NCBI RefSeq assembly: GCF_001575205.1
Contig: NZ_LSRE01000050.1
Span: forward strand, 558,001-622,000
From: Tsukamurella pseudospumae
GTDB lineage: Bacteria > Actinomycetota > Actinomycetes > Mycobacteriales > Mycobacteriaceae
Direction of reading: 5' to 3'
DNA length: 64,000 bases
Shown here: positions 49,344-59,484 of the stretch, in pieces
How positions within the stretch are numbered: the first letter of the stretch is position 1
Layout: each line of letters starts with the position of its first letter
Notes under the pieces: model-generated
Told to the model about the DNA's origin: nothing
Seen by the model: the letters and a program-made list of their open reading frames with translations, nothing else
Database searches by the model: none
Position numbers and translations under genes: made by a program

Positions 49344-49459
49344 GTCGTCCCCCGCGCCGCGCCGCCAGGAGCACCAGGCGTTCCGTCCCCCACCGAACGC
49401 CCGGCGTTTCGCGAGGGACGCGTTGTCCCCCACGCCACGCCGCCGACCCCCACGCCGCG
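49344..49459. repeat. 116-bp direct repeat, copy 2 (locus E)
   Basis: Second copy of 48135-48250, differing at two bases (TTTCG for TTTCA, CCCCCA for CCCCCG). It lies between the DUF559-type gene's start and the HtpX-like gene's end. Confidence 0.9.
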
Positions 49460-49517
49460 CCCCAACCCCGCGCCAACCGCCGCGCACCTGCCGCACCGGC
49501 GGCACCGTCGAGCCGGG

Positions 49518-50378
49518 CTACGCGGTCAGCGCCTCCAGCCGCTCCACGCGCCTCTCCAGCGGCGGCTGGGTGCGGAAGACGCGGCCGAGGCGGTCGCTGT
49601 CACGGAAGGGGTACACGAGCATCGTGTCGGCGTGCACGGCGAGGTCGGGTTCGGGGGGCAGGGGGGCGCGGGCGGCACCGTCGGACACGGTGCGCAAGGC
49701 GCGGACCAGAGCCGACGGGGCACCCGTGAGCAGTGCCGCGGAATGGTCGGCGCGGTAGTCGACGGTCCGCGAGACACCGAGCCGGATCAGCGCGCCGGCG
49801 ATCGGCGCGAGCACCGACAGCATCGCGTCGACGACCCGGCTGCGGCGCGATCCGCCGTCCCCGAAACCCAACAGGTACCCGAACCCGGCGAACCCGCAGA
49901 TCACGGCGCCGAGCGCGCCGGCCACGGACGCGGTCAGAGTGTCCCGCGCCCCGATCCGCGCGAGCTGGTGCGCGAGCACCGCGCGCAGCTCGTCCTCCGG
50001 CAGCAGCTCGAGCAGCCCGACGGTGACGCACACCGCCGCGTGCGACGGCCCGTGTCCGGCGGCGAGGACGTTGGGCGCCGCGGTCGGTGAGACGTACACC
50101 GCGGGCATCGGCAGCCGCGCAGAGGTCGACAGCTCGCGCACCAGCCGGAACAGCGCGGGTTGTTGCAGCTCGGACACGCGCCGGGCGTGCATCGCGCGCA
50201 GCGGCAACGACGGTCCGCTGACGTACAGGTAGGCGCAGACACCGGCGGCGAGGACGATGGACAGCAGGAAGGTGGTGCGTCCGAAGATCGCGCCGCTGGC
50301 CATCACGAAACCCGCGACCAGCGCCAGCAGCAGCGCGGTGCGGATCAGATTCCCGGTCCGGCTCCGGGGGCCCAGCAC
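49518..50378 (-). CDS. HtpX/M48-like membrane protein with a lost zinc motif
   Basis: 286 residues. Two N-terminal membrane helices, then PAVYVSPTAAPNVLAAGHGP and ELLPEDELRAVLAHQLARIG, the place of the HExxH motif in HtpX. Here it reads HQLAR: Glu and the second His are gone. The third-ligand region reads VDYRADHSA where relatives have REY-x-AD. It should not be a zinc protease. It sits next to the polyprenyl synthase, exactly where htpX stands in M. tuberculosis (Rv0563 beside grcC1). Confidence 0.75.
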   Translation of the reverse strand: MLGPRSRTGNLIRTALLLALVAGFVMASGAIFGRTTFLLSIVLAAGVCAYLYVSGPSLPLRAMHARRVSELQQPALFRLVRELSTSARLPMPAVYVSPTAAPNVLAAGHGPSHAAVCVTVGLLELLPEDELRAVLAHQLARIGARDTLTASVAGALGAVICGFAGFGYLLGFGDGGSRRSRVVDAMLSVLAPIAGALIRLGVSRTVDYRADHSAALLTGAPSALVRALRTVSDGAARAPLPPEPDLAVHADTMLVYPFRDSDRLGRVFRTQPPLERRVERLEALTA

Positions 50379-50387
50379 GCGCAGACC

Positions 50388-51380
50388 TCAGCCCAGGCGG
50401 GCGACCGTGAAGGTGACGAGGGATTCGAGCGAGGCGCGCGGCTCGGACTCGGGCAGCGCGGCGAGCTCGGCGCGGGCCTCGTCGGCGTACCGCGCGAGCA
50501 CCGCCTCGGCCTCCTTCATGCCGGCGGAGCGACCGAGGAGCTCGATGGCCTCGTCGACCAGTGCATCGTCGGTGACGGGGCCGACGAGGATCTCCCGGAG
50601 CCGGTCGGCCTCCGGCCCGGAGTCGCGCAGGGCGTAGTGCACCGGCAGGGTGAACACGCCCTCGCGGAGGTCCGTGCCGGGCGTCTTGCCGGACTCCGTG
50701 GCGATCGAGCTGATGTCGATGATGTCGTCGCTGATCTGGAAGGCCATGCCGATCGCGGCGCCGATGCGGTACATCCGCTGCGCCGTCTCCTCGTCGGCGC
50801 CGCCATGCAGCGCGCCGAGCAGGCCGCAGGTGGCGATGAGGCTGCCGGTCTTGCCCCAGATGGTGTCGAGGTAGTGCTGCACGGGATCGCCGTCGCCGGC
50901 CCCCTTGAGCTCGAGCATCTGCCCGGTGACCAGTTCCCCGAAGCATTGCGCGATCACGCCGACGGCGCGGGGGCCGAGGTCGGCGCCGTACTTCGAGGCG
51001 CGCGCGAACAGGTAGTCGCCCGCGAGGATCGCGATCGAGTTGCCCCACTTCGCGTTGGCCGACGGTGCGCCGCGGCGCGTGTCGGCCTCGTCCATCACGT
51101 CGTCGTGGTACAGCGTCGCGAGGTGGGTGAGCTCCATCGCGGCCGCGGCGGTGATCACCTCCTCCGACGGCGAACCACCGATCCGGCCGGAGAGGACCGT
51201 GAACATGGGCCGGAACCGCTTGCCGCCGGCCTGGAACAGGTGCAGCGCCTCCTCGATCACGCACCCGTCGGCCTCGGCGATGCCGTCGGCGATGACCTGC
51301 TCCACGCGGGCCAGATCCGCGCGGACCCCGGCCGCGAACTCGTCGGACCCCAGCGAGACCCCGGCTACCGTCTTCTCCAC
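50388..51380 (-). CDS. grcC1: Polyprenyl diphosphate synthase (GrcC1-like)
   Basis: 330 residues. The first Asp-rich motif is LYHDDVMDEADTRRG, with KWGNSIAILAGDYLFA, and the second is FQISDDIIDI. It should build the long isoprenoid side chain of menaquinone from farnesyl or geranyl diphosphate and isopentenyl diphosphate. It lies directly after menG in the same direction and belongs to the menaquinone group. Confidence 0.88.
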   Translation of the reverse strand: MEKTVAGVSLGSDEFAAGVRADLARVEQVIADGIAEADGCVIEEALHLFQAGGKRFRPMFTVLSGRIGGSPSEEVITAAAAMELTHLATLYHDDVMDEADTRRGAPSANAKWGNSIAILAGDYLFARASKYGADLGPRAVGVIAQCFGELVTGQMLELKGAGDGDPVQHYLDTIWGKTGSLIATCGLLGALHGGADEETAQRMYRIGAAIGMAFQISDDIIDISSIATESGKTPGTDLREGVFTLPVHYALRDSGPEADRLREILVGPVTDDALVDEAIELLGRSAGMKEAEAVLARYADEARAELAALPESEPRASLESLVTFTVARLG

Positions 51381-51384
51381 GGGT

Positions 51385-52074
51385 TCAGCCTAGCGGGCGG
51401 GTCGCGGTGTGCAGTGCGACGATGCCGCCGGTCAGGTTCGTCCAGCTCACGCCACCCCAACCGGCCTCGCGCACGAGCTCCGCGAGGTCGGCCTGCGCGG
51501 GCCAGTTCCGGATCGACTCGGCGAGGTAGGTGTAGGCCTCCGGATTCGACGATCCCTTCGCCACCACCTGGATGGCCTCCAGCGCGACCTTCTCGTACAG
51601 CGTGCGGAAGGCGCCGTTGGTCGGGGTGGAGAACTCGCACACCACGAGCCGCCCGCCGGGCCGCACCACGCGGGCCATCTCGCGCAGGCCGGCGACGGTG
51701 TCCTGCACGTTGCGGAGCCCGAAGGAGATGGTCGCCGCGTCGAAGGAGTCGTCCGCCAACGGCAGCGCCATCGCGTCACCCGCGACCATCGGCACGCGCC
51801 GGAAGGCACCCGCCTGGAGCATCCCCGTCGAGAAGTCGCAGGCGGCGACCCACGCGCCGGACCGGGCGAGGTCCACCGTCGAGACGCCCGTCCCGGCGGC
51901 GAGGTCGAGGACGCGGTCCCCCGGCTTGAGGTCGAGCGCGCGCCGGGTGCGGGCGCGCCAGTACCGATCCAGCCCGCCCGTCATGAGCGTGTTGGTCCGG
52001 TCGTAGCGGCGCGCGACACCGTCGAACATCGACGCGACGTCGCCGGGTTTCTTGTCCAGGGAGGCCCTTGCCAT
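51385..52074 (-). CDS. menG: Demethylmenaquinone methyltransferase
   Basis: 229 residues from the ATG at 52074. [20 protein letters not shown], the SAM site [16 protein letters not shown], and [20 protein letters not shown] are UbiE/MenG hallmarks. It makes the last methylation of menaquinone. It starts 11 bases after the mannosyltransferase stop. Confidence 0.93.
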   Translation of the reverse strand: MARASLDKKPGDVASMFDGVARRYDRTNTLMTGGLDRYWRARTRRALDLKPGDRVLDLAAGTGVSTVDLARSGAWVAACDFSTGMLQAGAFRRVPMVAGDAMALPLADDSFDAATISFGLRNVQDTVAGLREMARVVRPGGRLVVCEFSTPTNGAFRTLYEKVALEAIQVVAKGSSNPEAYTYLAESIRNWPAQADLAELVREAGWGGVSWTNLTGGIVALHTATRPLG

Positions 52075-52084
52075 GACCCGAAAG

Positions 52085-53239
52085 TTACACGACCGCGCGC
52101 ACGCCACGATTCGTCGCAGGTCCGGCGATCACGCTCTCGTAGTGCGCGAACAGCTGGTCGCACAGCGCGGGCCAGGTGCGAGCGAGGACCGACTTGCGGG
52201 CGGCCTCGCCGAACCGGGCGCGCAGCGCCGGGTCGGCCAGGGTGTCGATGACGCCGGGAAGCAGGTCGGCGAACTCGGCGACGGGCAGCAGGTAGCCGTT
52301 GCGGCAGTGCGCGACCAGGTCGCGCGGCCCGCCCTGGTCCGGCGCGATCGACGGTACGCCCGACGCGAGCGCCTCCTGGACGGCCTGGCAGAAGGTCTCG
52401 TGCTCGCCGGCGTGCACGAAGACGTCGAGGGAGGCGTAGGCCGCGCCGAGCTCCGCGCCGCCCAGCTGCCCGGTGAACACCGCTCCGGGCAGCAGTGATT
52501 CGAGCCGCGCGCGCTCCGGCCCGTCGCCCACGATGACCAGCTGCACGTCATCGCGCCCCGCGAGCCCGACGAGCCGCTCGACGTGCTTCTCCGCCGCGAG
52601 CCGCCCGACGAACCCGACGACCATCCGGTCCGGCCGGTCCCCCAACCAGGCGGCGCGCAGCGAGGCGCTGCGGTGCGACGGCGCGAACCGCTCGCCGTCG
52701 ACGCCGCGGGCCCAGGTCTTCACGCGGGGGATGCGGTGCGCCTCGAGATCGGCCACGGACGCACTCGAGGGTGCCAGGGTCAGGTCGCACTGCTTGTGCA
52801 TCTGCCGGGTCCACCACCACGCTGCGCGCTCGAGCGGCCCGAGCCCGTAGGAGCCCGCGAAGCCGGCGACATCGGTCTGGAAGATCGCGACCGTCGGGAT
52901 GCCCAGGCGCTTGGCCGCGGCCAGGCCACCCGCGCCCAGGAAGTAGGGCGAAGCGAGGTGCACCACGTCGGGCTCGAACTCGCGGAGCACGTCGAGGATC
53001 CGCATGTTCGGCTGCCCGATGGGCAGCGACGAGATCCGCGGCAGCATCCGCGCCGGCACCCGGTACACGGGGAACCCGAGGTGCTCCAGCGGGGCGGGCT
53101 CCTCACCCGCGACCGAATCGGGCGCGATCACGATCGCGTCCGCACCGGTACGGCGACAGTGCTCCAGTACCCGGAGCACCGAGTTGGTGACCCCGTTGAC
53201 GTTCGGCAGGAAGGACTCGGCCACGATCGCGATACGCAC
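52085..53239 (-). CDS. mgtA: GDP-mannose-dependent alpha-mannosyltransferase (MgtA type)
   Basis: 384 residues, GT4 fold. N-terminal [20 protein letters not shown]; donor-site [15 protein letters not shown]; and the E-x7-E motif in [16 protein letters not shown]. In M. tuberculosis the orthologous position is Rv0557 (MgtA, formerly PimB), a membrane glycolipid mannosyltransferase. Conserved synteny with menG and a small membrane protein supports the name. Confidence 0.87.
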   Translation of the reverse strand: MRIAIVAESFLPNVNGVTNSVLRVLEHCRRTGADAIVIAPDSVAGEEPAPLEHLGFPVYRVPARMLPRISSLPIGQPNMRILDVLREFEPDVVHLASPYFLGAGGLAAAKRLGIPTVAIFQTDVAGFAGSYGLGPLERAAWWWTRQMHKQCDLTLAPSSASVADLEAHRIPRVKTWARGVDGERFAPSHRSASLRAAWLGDRPDRMVVGFVGRLAAEKHVERLVGLAGRDDVQLVIVGDGPERARLESLLPGAVFTGQLGGAELGAAYASLDVFVHAGEHETFCQAVQEALASGVPSIAPDQGGPRDLVAHCRNGYLLPVAEFADLLPGVIDTLADPALRARFGEAARKSVLARTWPALCDQLFAHYESVIAGPATNRGVRAVV

Positions 53240-53276
53240 GTGCCGAGTGTGTCGTGCGGGAGGGCCGTGCGGGAGC

Positions 53277-53744
53277 CTAAGGGTCGACGGTGTGCGGAAC
53301 GTCAGGTGAACTCTCGGGCCGGGACCCGTCGCCCCGGTGGTAGCCGACGGCGAGGAGCACCATGATCGCCCCGATCACCAGCCACGTCCCGGCGGCGACG
53401 GACGCCGCCGGCACCACCGCGACCACGGCGGACCGTCCGGCCACCCGGACCAGCTCCGGGTCCGACCGGCTGTACTCCACCTGGATCCGGTCGCCCACCG
53501 ACAGCTCACTGGGGTACAGGACGCCGAGCGGAGGATTGTGGTTGACGCCGTCGGTCGTGTAGAAGCTGATCGTCGAGCGGCGGGGCCCCGCGGAGAGCAC
53601 TTCCGCGGTCGCCGTGCCGCGGTCGGCGTCGATGGTCACGTCGTCGCGCCAGGCCGCCGCGACGAGGACCGCGCACAGCCCGGTGATGAGGATCGCCGCC
53701 GACAGCAGCACCAACTGCACCCGGCGCAGCGCCGTGCGGCTCAC
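53277..53744 (-). CDS. DUF3592-type small membrane protein
   Basis: 155 residues from a GTG overlapping the menD stop (GTGA). Two membrane helices ([20 protein letters not shown] and [16 protein letters not shown]) flank an outer beta domain with [13 protein letters not shown] and [19 protein letters not shown]. It occupies the place of Rv0556 in M. tuberculosis. Function unknown. Confidence 0.8.
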   Translation of the reverse strand: MSRTALRRVQLVLLSAAILITGLCAVLVAAAWRDDVTIDADRGTATAEVLSAGPRRSTISFYTTDGVNHNPPLGVLYPSELSVGDRIQVEYSRSDPELVRVAGRSAVVAVVPAASVAAGTWLVIGAIMVLLAVGYHRGDGSRPESSPDVPHTVDP

Positions 53745-55378
53745 GCGTGCCCGCCCGAGATCCGTGCGCGCATGCCCGCGTGCAGGGCCCGGAGCCCGGC
53801 CCGCTCGGTCCGGACCTCGACGACCCGCAGCCCGTCCGGCTCCCATCCCAGGTCGTCCAGGCCGGCACGCGCGTACTCGACGCCGTACGCGGCGCAGAGC
53901 GCGCTGATGTCCGTCCCGTGCGGCGTGCCGAACACCCGGGCGGCGGCACCGTCGTACTCCGCGCCGGAGTAGCGCTCCTCGCCCTGTTCGAGCAGGTTGA
54001 AGATGCCTCCCCCGTTGTCGTTGGCGACCACGATCGTGAGGTTGTCGGGCCGGGGTTCCTCGGGGCCGATGAGCAGCCCGGACGCGTCGTGGACGAAGGT
54101 CAGGTCGCCCATGAGCGCGACGGTGCGCCGGTCCGGATGTGCGAGTGCGGCACCGATCGCGGTGCTGACGGTGCCGTCGATCCCGGCGACGCCCCGGTTG
54201 GACAGCACGCGCACCCCGTCGGGCACGTGCCCGGCGAGCGCGACATCGCGGACGGGGTTCGACGCGCCGACCACCAGCTGGTCGCCGGGCCGCAGTGCCG
54301 CGCACACGGCCCGCGCGACGTGCAGGCCCGTCACCGGGCCGTCCTCCAGGCCCAGCGCGACGGCCTCGCGGGCGGCGGCGTCCGCCCCGGCACAGGTCGC
54401 GAGCCAGTCCGGCGAGGGCTCCCCGACGGGCACGACGCGCGTGCCCGTCGCCGCGACATTGCCCGACACGTCAGGCCAGCGCGGCCCGGTGGTCACGGCG
54501 TACACGGTGACCTCCGGGTCGGCGAGCAGGGCGCTGACCTCGCGGTGCAGGGTCGGGCGGCCGCAGATGATGGCCTGCTTGGGCTGCAGCGCCGACAGCG
54601 CCCAGGGATGCAACGCGTTCGTCGCCTGCGGCGCGGTCGGCTCGGCGACGGTCGGCAGGCCCGCGAGGGCCGGGTTCTCCCCCGCCCCGTGCCCGGAGAT
54701 GACGACGGTGTCCGGGCTCAGGTCGATCGGGAGCGGGACGTCGAGGGTGGCGACGGGCGCGACGGTCCACGGCCCACCGTCGGGCCTGCCCTGCGCGAGC
54801 GCGGGCGACGGGTCGTCGGGCACGAGGGGTTCGCGGAGCGGGATGTCGAACTGGACGGGGCCCGCGTTGCCGGTGCGGGCGCCGCGGGCGGCGGCGAGCG
54901 CGCGGCAGACGGCGCTGCGCCACTGCGAGTTGCGGTCGAGGCCCGGCTCGGAGAGGCCCAGGCTGAGAGCGGCGCGGACCTGGGTGCCGAAGATGCCGAA
55001 CTGCTCGACGGTCTGGTTGGCACCGGATCCGAGCAGCTCGTAGGGGCGGTTCGCGCTGATCACGAGCAGCGGGACCCGGGCGTAGTTGGCCTCGAACACC
55101 GCCGGCGACAGGTTCGCGACGGCGGTGCCGGAGGTCATGATGATCGGCACCGGGCGCCGGCTCGCGGCGGCCAGGCCGACGGCGAGGAAGCCCGCGGTCC
55201 GCTCGTCGATCCGCACGTGCAGCCGCAGCTCTCCGCGCTTGTCGGCGGCGTGGACCGCGAAGGCGAGCGGCGCGTTGCGCGAGCCGGGACACAGCACCAC
55301 GTCGGTCACGCCCCCGCGCACCAGCTCGTCCACGATCACCCGCGCCTGCAGCGTGGACGGGTTCGGCGGCTTCTGCAT
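53741..55378 (-). CDS. menD: SEPHCHC synthase (2-succinyl-5-enolpyruvyl-6-hydroxy-3-cyclohexene-1-carboxylate synthase)
   Basis: 545 residues from the ATG at 55378. [15 protein letters not shown] and [17 protein letters not shown] are at the start. The thiamine-diphosphate region is [15 protein letters not shown] with [14 protein letters not shown]. It condenses isochorismate with 2-oxoglutarate in menaquinone synthesis. It is coupled to the DUF3592 gene and diverges from the Fic-like gene. Confidence 0.94.
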   Translation of the reverse strand: MQKPPNPSTLQARVIVDELVRGGVTDVVLCPGSRNAPLAFAVHAADKRGELRLHVRIDERTAGFLAVGLAAASRRPVPIIMTSGTAVANLSPAVFEANYARVPLLVISANRPYELLGSGANQTVEQFGIFGTQVRAALSLGLSEPGLDRNSQWRSAVCRALAAARGARTGNAGPVQFDIPLREPLVPDDPSPALAQGRPDGGPWTVAPVATLDVPLPIDLSPDTVVISGHGAGENPALAGLPTVAEPTAPQATNALHPWALSALQPKQAIICGRPTLHREVSALLADPEVTVYAVTTGPRWPDVSGNVAATGTRVVPVGEPSPDWLATCAGADAAAREAVALGLEDGPVTGLHVARAVCAALRPGDQLVVGASNPVRDVALAGHVPDGVRVLSNRGVAGIDGTVSTAIGAALAHPDRRTVALMGDLTFVHDASGLLIGPEEPRPDNLTIVVANDNGGGIFNLLEQGEERYSGAEYDGAAARVFGTPHGTDISALCAAYGVEYARAGLDDLGWEPDGLRVVEVRTERAGLRALHAGMRARISGGHA

Positions 55379-55468
55379 GCGCACCACCTTACGACCGCAT
55401 TCGCGCTCGCCCGGCTCCCGGCACCTGACGTACGGTCGTTGCGGGATGCCGCGAGGAGGGAGCAGAAG

Positions 55469-56125
55469 ATGACCGCGATCACCGTCGCCGACCTTGCGGG
55501 CGTCGTGTACTCCTCCGGCAAGGTCTTCGACGGGCTGTCGACCGGACGGCTCGACACGGAGAACTTCCTCCGTTCCGGCAGCGTCGAGGGGATCACCTCG
55601 CGCGCGGACCTGGCACTCCTCGAGGACCTGCGCGATGCCGCGGGATTCATCCTCGACGGTGCCGCGCGCCCGACCGACGCCGCGCTCGTCCGAGACATCA
55701 ACGCGCGGATCACTCGCAGCGGCGCACTGCATCCCGGCGAGCTGCGCACCGCGGAGCAGCGGATCGGCGTGCGCACCCGGTACGGCCGGCATTCTCCGGA
55801 GGCCCTCACCAACGAGGGCCTGCAGGACCTCGTCGAGACCCTCACGGCCGGAACGGATCCGATTGAGGCCGCGCTGTCGTTGTTCGTGGGCGTCGCGCGG
55901 GCCCAGCCCTTCGAGGACGGCAACAAGCGCACGGCGCTGTTCGCCGCGAATCACCTCCTGCTGAGCGCCGCAGCCGGAAAGCTCCTGACCGTCCCCGTCT
56001 CCGACACCGACCCCGCAGTCGCGGACACCTTCAACGACCTGCTCGCCCGCGCCTACCTGCTCGGCGAGGACGACGGCGTGAAGAACCTGCTGCGCCGGGA
56101 CGGGATCGTGCCGATCGGCGCGTAG
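55469..56125 (+). CDS. Fic-family protein with altered catalytic motif
   Basis: 218 residues; GGAGGG before the ATG. An N-terminal helical part contains [15 protein letters not shown]. The Fic core is [20 protein letters not shown]: the usual HxFx(D/E)GN(G/K)R motif with Gln in place of the catalytic His. GNKR for phosphate binding is intact. Fic enzymes transfer AMP or other groups to proteins; without His activity is doubtful. No antitoxin gene is adjacent. It diverges from menD. Confidence 0.78.
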   Translation: MTAITVADLAGVVYSSGKVFDGLSTGRLDTENFLRSGSVEGITSRADLALLEDLRDAAGFILDGAARPTDAALVRDINARITRSGALHPGELRTAEQRIGVRTRYGRHSPEALTNEGLQDLVETLTAGTDPIEAALSLFVGVARAQPFEDGNKRTALFAANHLLLSAAAGKLLTVPVSDTDPAVADTFNDLLARAYLLGEDDGVKNLLRRDGIVPIGA

Positions 56126-56129
56126 CCCA

Positions 56130-56543
56130 CTAACCGCCGGCCAGCTTCGCCAGCACGGGACCGGCGAGCAGGAGCACGTCGCGTTCGAGCGGGGTGAGCC
56201 GCTCGGCCATGGCGGCCTCGAGCCACGCGTTGCGGGTCGCGCGGTCCTCCTCGATGACGGTGCGCCCCTCGGCGGTGAGCTCGACGTACTGCCGCCGACG
56301 GTCCGCCTCGTCCCGGCGCCGCCCCACGAGGCCCGCGTCCGTGAGGGCGTTCAGCGCGGGGGTGAGGGTCTGCGAGCGGACGTGCAGGGCCTCTCCGAGG
56401 TCGGCCGGTGTCGCCGGGCCGCCGCGGTCGAGACTGCCGAGGATGAGGTACTGGGTCTCGGTGAACGGGCCCGGCCGACGGTGCGCGCGGATCTCCCGGC
56501 TCAGGGAGTGCACGCCGTACCGGAGCTCGCTGACATCAGACAT
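56130..56543 (-). CDS. MarR-family transcriptional regulator
   Basis: 137 residues. Winged helix: [40 protein letters not shown] and [21 protein letters not shown]. It diverges from the AbrB-type membrane protein across 74 AT-rich bases containing the direct repeat CTTTTGCG, likely its operator region. Confidence 0.87.
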   Translation of the reverse strand: MSDVSELRYGVHSLSREIRAHRRPGPFTETQYLILGSLDRGGPATPADLGEALHVRSQTLTPALNALTDAGLVGRRRDEADRRRQYVELTAEGRTVIEEDRATRNAWLEAAMAERLTPLERDVLLLAGPVLAKLAGG

Positions 56544-56617
56544 AGCAAGATTTTACTTCATACTTTTGCGTCTTTTGCGAGTTGATTCGCGTGTTTATCA
56601 CGTAGATACTTGTTGTC

Positions 56618-57697
56618 ATGCGCAGCGAACTGACGAGGTGGGCCGGTCTGATCGTCGCCTCCTGCGCGCTCTCCGCGGCGCTCCTCGCCGCCGGCGTGCC
56701 CAGTGCCCCGCTGTTCGCAGCGCTGGTGTGCGCGGTGGCCGCGGCGCTGTTCGGACGGGCTCCGGGGCCGATACCGCGGCCGGCGCAGCTCGCGGCGCAG
56801 GGCGTGCTCGGCGCCTACATCGGCACGCTCATGCAGGCGCACACGGTCGCGGCGCTCGGATCGCGGTGGCCGGCGGCGCTGCTGGTCGGATTCGCCACCC
56901 TTCTCCTCTCCGTGGGCGCCGGGGCACTGCTCGGCCGACACCGGGACACGGACTCGATCACGGGCTCGCTCGCGCTGGTCGCGGGCGGCGCGTCGGGGCT
57001 GGTCGCGATCGCCCGGGAACTGGGCGGCGACGAGAAGACGGTCGCCGTGGTCCAGTACCTGCGCGTGGGCCTGGTCACCGTCTCGCTGCCGCTCGTGGCG
57101 GCGCTGTACCCGCACGTCCCCGGTACGTCGGTCGCGGAGTCCGGCCCGAACCGACCGTGGTGGTTCGATCTCGGTTTCACCGCGATCTGCGTGGGCGGCG
57201 GACTCGCCATCGGGTTGGCGACCCGCCTCCCCGCGGGCGGGCTCCTCGGCCCGCTCGTCGCCTCCGCCGCGCTGTCATTGTCGGGCGTCGCCGCGGGGGC
57301 GACGGTGCCGTGGCTCCTCGTCGCGGCCGGGTACCTGGTGATCGGCTGGCAGGCCGGCGTCGGCTTCACCCGGGAGTCGCTGAAGTCGATGGCGCGCCTG
57401 TTGCCCTGGGCGATCCTGCTCATCGTCGGGGTCGGGATCGGCTGCGCCGGCCTCGGTTTCGCCCTGTCCGCGATGACCGGCGTCTCCACCCTCGACGGCT
57501 ACCTCGCGACCACGCCGGGCGGCATCTACGCCGTGCTCGCGGTCGCCGCGTCGTCGAACGTCGACATCACCTTCGTCGTCGCCGCGCAGCTGATCCGCGT
57601 GCTGCTGATGCTCTTCCTCGCGCCTGCGGCGGCGCGGGGCTTCCAGCGTCGGCGTGCCCACCGCCGCGAGGAACCCCCTGTCACCACCGGCGTGTGA
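56618..57697 (+). CDS. AbrB-family integral membrane protein (duplicated AbrB domain)
   Basis: 359 residues, about ten membrane helices in two repeated halves. The first contains QGVLGAYIGTLMQAHTVAAL and LALVAGGASGLVAIARELGG; the second, TTPGGIYAVLAVAASSNVDI. This is the putative ammonia-monooxygenase/AbrB duplication family, of unsettled transport function. It is probably controlled by the divergent MarR regulator. Confidence 0.82.
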   Translation: MRSELTRWAGLIVASCALSAALLAAGVPSAPLFAALVCAVAAALFGRAPGPIPRPAQLAAQGVLGAYIGTLMQAHTVAALGSRWPAALLVGFATLLLSVGAGALLGRHRDTDSITGSLALVAGGASGLVAIARELGGDEKTVAVVQYLRVGLVTVSLPLVAALYPHVPGTSVAESGPNRPWWFDLGFTAICVGGGLAIGLATRLPAGGLLGPLVASAALSLSGVAAGATVPWLLVAAGYLVIGWQAGVGFTRESLKSMARLLPWAILLIVGVGIGCAGLGFALSAMTGVSTLDGYLATTPGGIYAVLAVAASSNVDITFVVAAQLIRVLLMLFLAPAAARGFQRRRAHRREEPPVTTGV

Positions 57698-57741
57698 CCC
57701 GTCACACGCGCGCCGCCGCGAACACTGCTAACATCGAGCCC

Positions 57742-59007
57742 ATGACTGCGGGCACCAGGGAATTCGACATCATCGTCTTCGGCGCGACGGGCTTCGTCGG
57801 CGAGCTGACGGCGCGCCACCTCGCCAACCACGCGCCGGACGGCGTGCGCATCGGCCTCGCGGGCCGCACGCAGGCCAAGCTGGAGAAGCTGCGCGCGGGC
57901 CTGGGCGGGAAGGCGAAGGACTGGGGCATCGTCGTCGCTGACGTCGACAAGCCCTCCACCCTCGACGAAATGGTCGCGCGCACCACGGTCCTGTGCAGCA
58001 CCGTCGGCCCCTACGCCCTGTACGGGGAGACGGTGGTGGGCGCGTGCGTCAACGCCGGCACGCACTACACGGACCTCACGGGCGAGGTGCTGTTCGCGCG
58101 CCGCTCGATCGACAAGTTCCATGAGCAGGCCGTCGCGAACGGCACGAAGATCGTGCACTCGTGCGGATTCGACTCGATCCCTTCGGATCTGGGCACCTTC
58201 CTCGTCTACGAGCGCGCGAAGGCCGACGGTGCCGGCACGCTCGGTTCCACGACGCTCGTCATGCGCGACCTGCGCGGCGGCGCGAGCGGCGGCACCATCG
58301 CCTCCGCGATCGGCCTCGCCGACGAGGTGAGCGTCGACCGCGAGGCCCGGCGCATCGCCGGCCGAGCGCATTCGCTGACGGTCGACGACACCCGCGAGAC
58401 GCCGAAGCAGCCGGGCGACCTCTCCGTGGTGGACGCGAGGTCGGTGGATCCGTCCCTGTCCGGCACGCTCGCGCCGTTCTTCATGGGTAGCTACAACACC
58501 CGTGTCGTGCGTCGCAGCAACGGCCTGCTCGACTTCGGCTACGGCCCCGACTTCACCTACCGGGAGACGATGGCCGTCGGCTCCAACCCCATCGTTTCGA
58601 CGGTGGCCTCCCGCGCCGTGCAGGGCGCCCTCGCCGTGGGCATGGCGGCCCTGGCGATCAAGCCGCTCCGCCCCGTCCTCGACCGGATCCTCCCGGCGCC
58701 CGGCGAGGGGCCGAGCGAGGCCTCGCAGGCCAAGGGCCGCTTCCGCGGCGAGGTGTACACCCGCACCACCAGCGGCCGGCGCTACCGCTCGACCATCGGC
58801 GCACAGCTCGACCCGGGCTACAGCGGTACCGCCGTCATGCTCGGCGAGTCCAGCCTGGCCCTGGCCCTCGACGGCGACACCGCCCGCGGCGGCGCTCCCC
58901 TGCCCACGTACGCCGGCGTCCTCACCCCCGCCGTCGCGATCGGCGACGTACTGGCCGATCGCCTGCGCTCCCAGGCCTTCACCGTCACCGTCGACGAACT
59001 GACGTAA
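57742..59007 (+). CDS. Saccharopine-dehydrogenase-like / trans-acting enoyl reductase-family protein
   Basis: 421 residues. The Rossmann start FDIIVFGATGFVGELTARHL is followed by STVGPYALYGETVVGACVNAG and HYTDLTGEVLF. The family includes the mycobacterial trans-acting enoyl reductase of phthiocerol lipids and Rv2449c. The substrate here is unknown. TAACAT lies just before the ATG with no ribosome site, suggesting a leaderless mRNA. Confidence 0.82.
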   Translation: MTAGTREFDIIVFGATGFVGELTARHLANHAPDGVRIGLAGRTQAKLEKLRAGLGGKAKDWGIVVADVDKPSTLDEMVARTTVLCSTVGPYALYGETVVGACVNAGTHYTDLTGEVLFARRSIDKFHEQAVANGTKIVHSCGFDSIPSDLGTFLVYERAKADGAGTLGSTTLVMRDLRGGASGGTIASAIGLADEVSVDREARRIAGRAHSLTVDDTRETPKQPGDLSVVDARSVDPSLSGTLAPFFMGSYNTRVVRRSNGLLDFGYGPDFTYRETMAVGSNPIVSTVASRAVQGALAVGMAALAIKPLRPVLDRILPAPGEGPSEASQAKGRFRGEVYTRTTSGRRYRSTIGAQLDPGYSGTAVMLGESSLALALDGDTARGGAPLPTYAGVLTPAVAIGDVLADRLRSQAFTVTVDELT

Positions 59008-59103
59008 CTCCGCACACCGCCCCGCAGGAGGGCCGGAACCTCACGCCGACCTGGTGCGTCCAATTGATGAGCGCATCGGGTCGGATCGTGAGCGGAGGCC
59101 ACC

Positions 59104-59484
59104 ATGAATGTTATCGGTTCTGATAACATTGCTTCGGACTTGCCGGACATTCCACTCACGTGGGTGGGATCAACCCGGTCTGACATGCAAGCGCAGCCGA
59201 AGGAAGCGCAACGGTTGATGGGACAGCAGCTACGACGCGCGCAGAGGCGACTCGAGCCCGACGACTGGAAGCCGATGCCCACAGTCGGGCGCGGCGTCCG
59301 TGAGATCCGCGTCCGCGACTCGGACGGGACCTATCGCACGATGTACGTGACGTCAGGACGACCGCCAAGGATCTACGTGCTGGCCGTCTTCACGAAGAAG
59401 ACGGCGAAGACGCCGCAACGAACCATCGACCTTGCGCGGAAGCGGTACAAGGCAGTCACTGAACTGATCCGGACGGGAGAATGA
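59104..59484 (+). CDS. RelE/HigB-type toxin (Gp49-like)
   Basis: 126 residues; GGAGG lies 6 bases before the ATG. The core LTWVGSTRSDMQAQPKEAQR, GRGVREIRVRDSDGTYRTMY and IYVLAVFTKKTAKTPQRTID is that of ribosome-dependent mRNA interferases of the HigB/RelE type. The final ATGA overlaps the antitoxin start, so the toxin is the first gene, as in higBA systems. Composition is less GC-rich than the neighbours, suggesting transfer. Confidence 0.85.
   Translation: MNVIGSDNIASDLPDIPLTWVGSTRSDMQAQPKEAQRLMGQQLRRAQRRLEPDDWKPMPTVGRGVREIRVRDSDGTYRTMYVTSGRPPRIYVLAVFTKKTAKTPQRTIDLARKRYKAVTELIRTGE
59105..59127. promoter_or_regulatory. Palindrome at the start of the toxin-antitoxin operon
   Basis: ATGTTATC-N6-GATAACAT, flanked by a further A/T pair, is an inverted repeat inside codons 1-8 of the toxin gene. 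It is the probable site for autorepression by the XRE antitoxin. Its AT-richness stands out. Confidence 0.6.
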
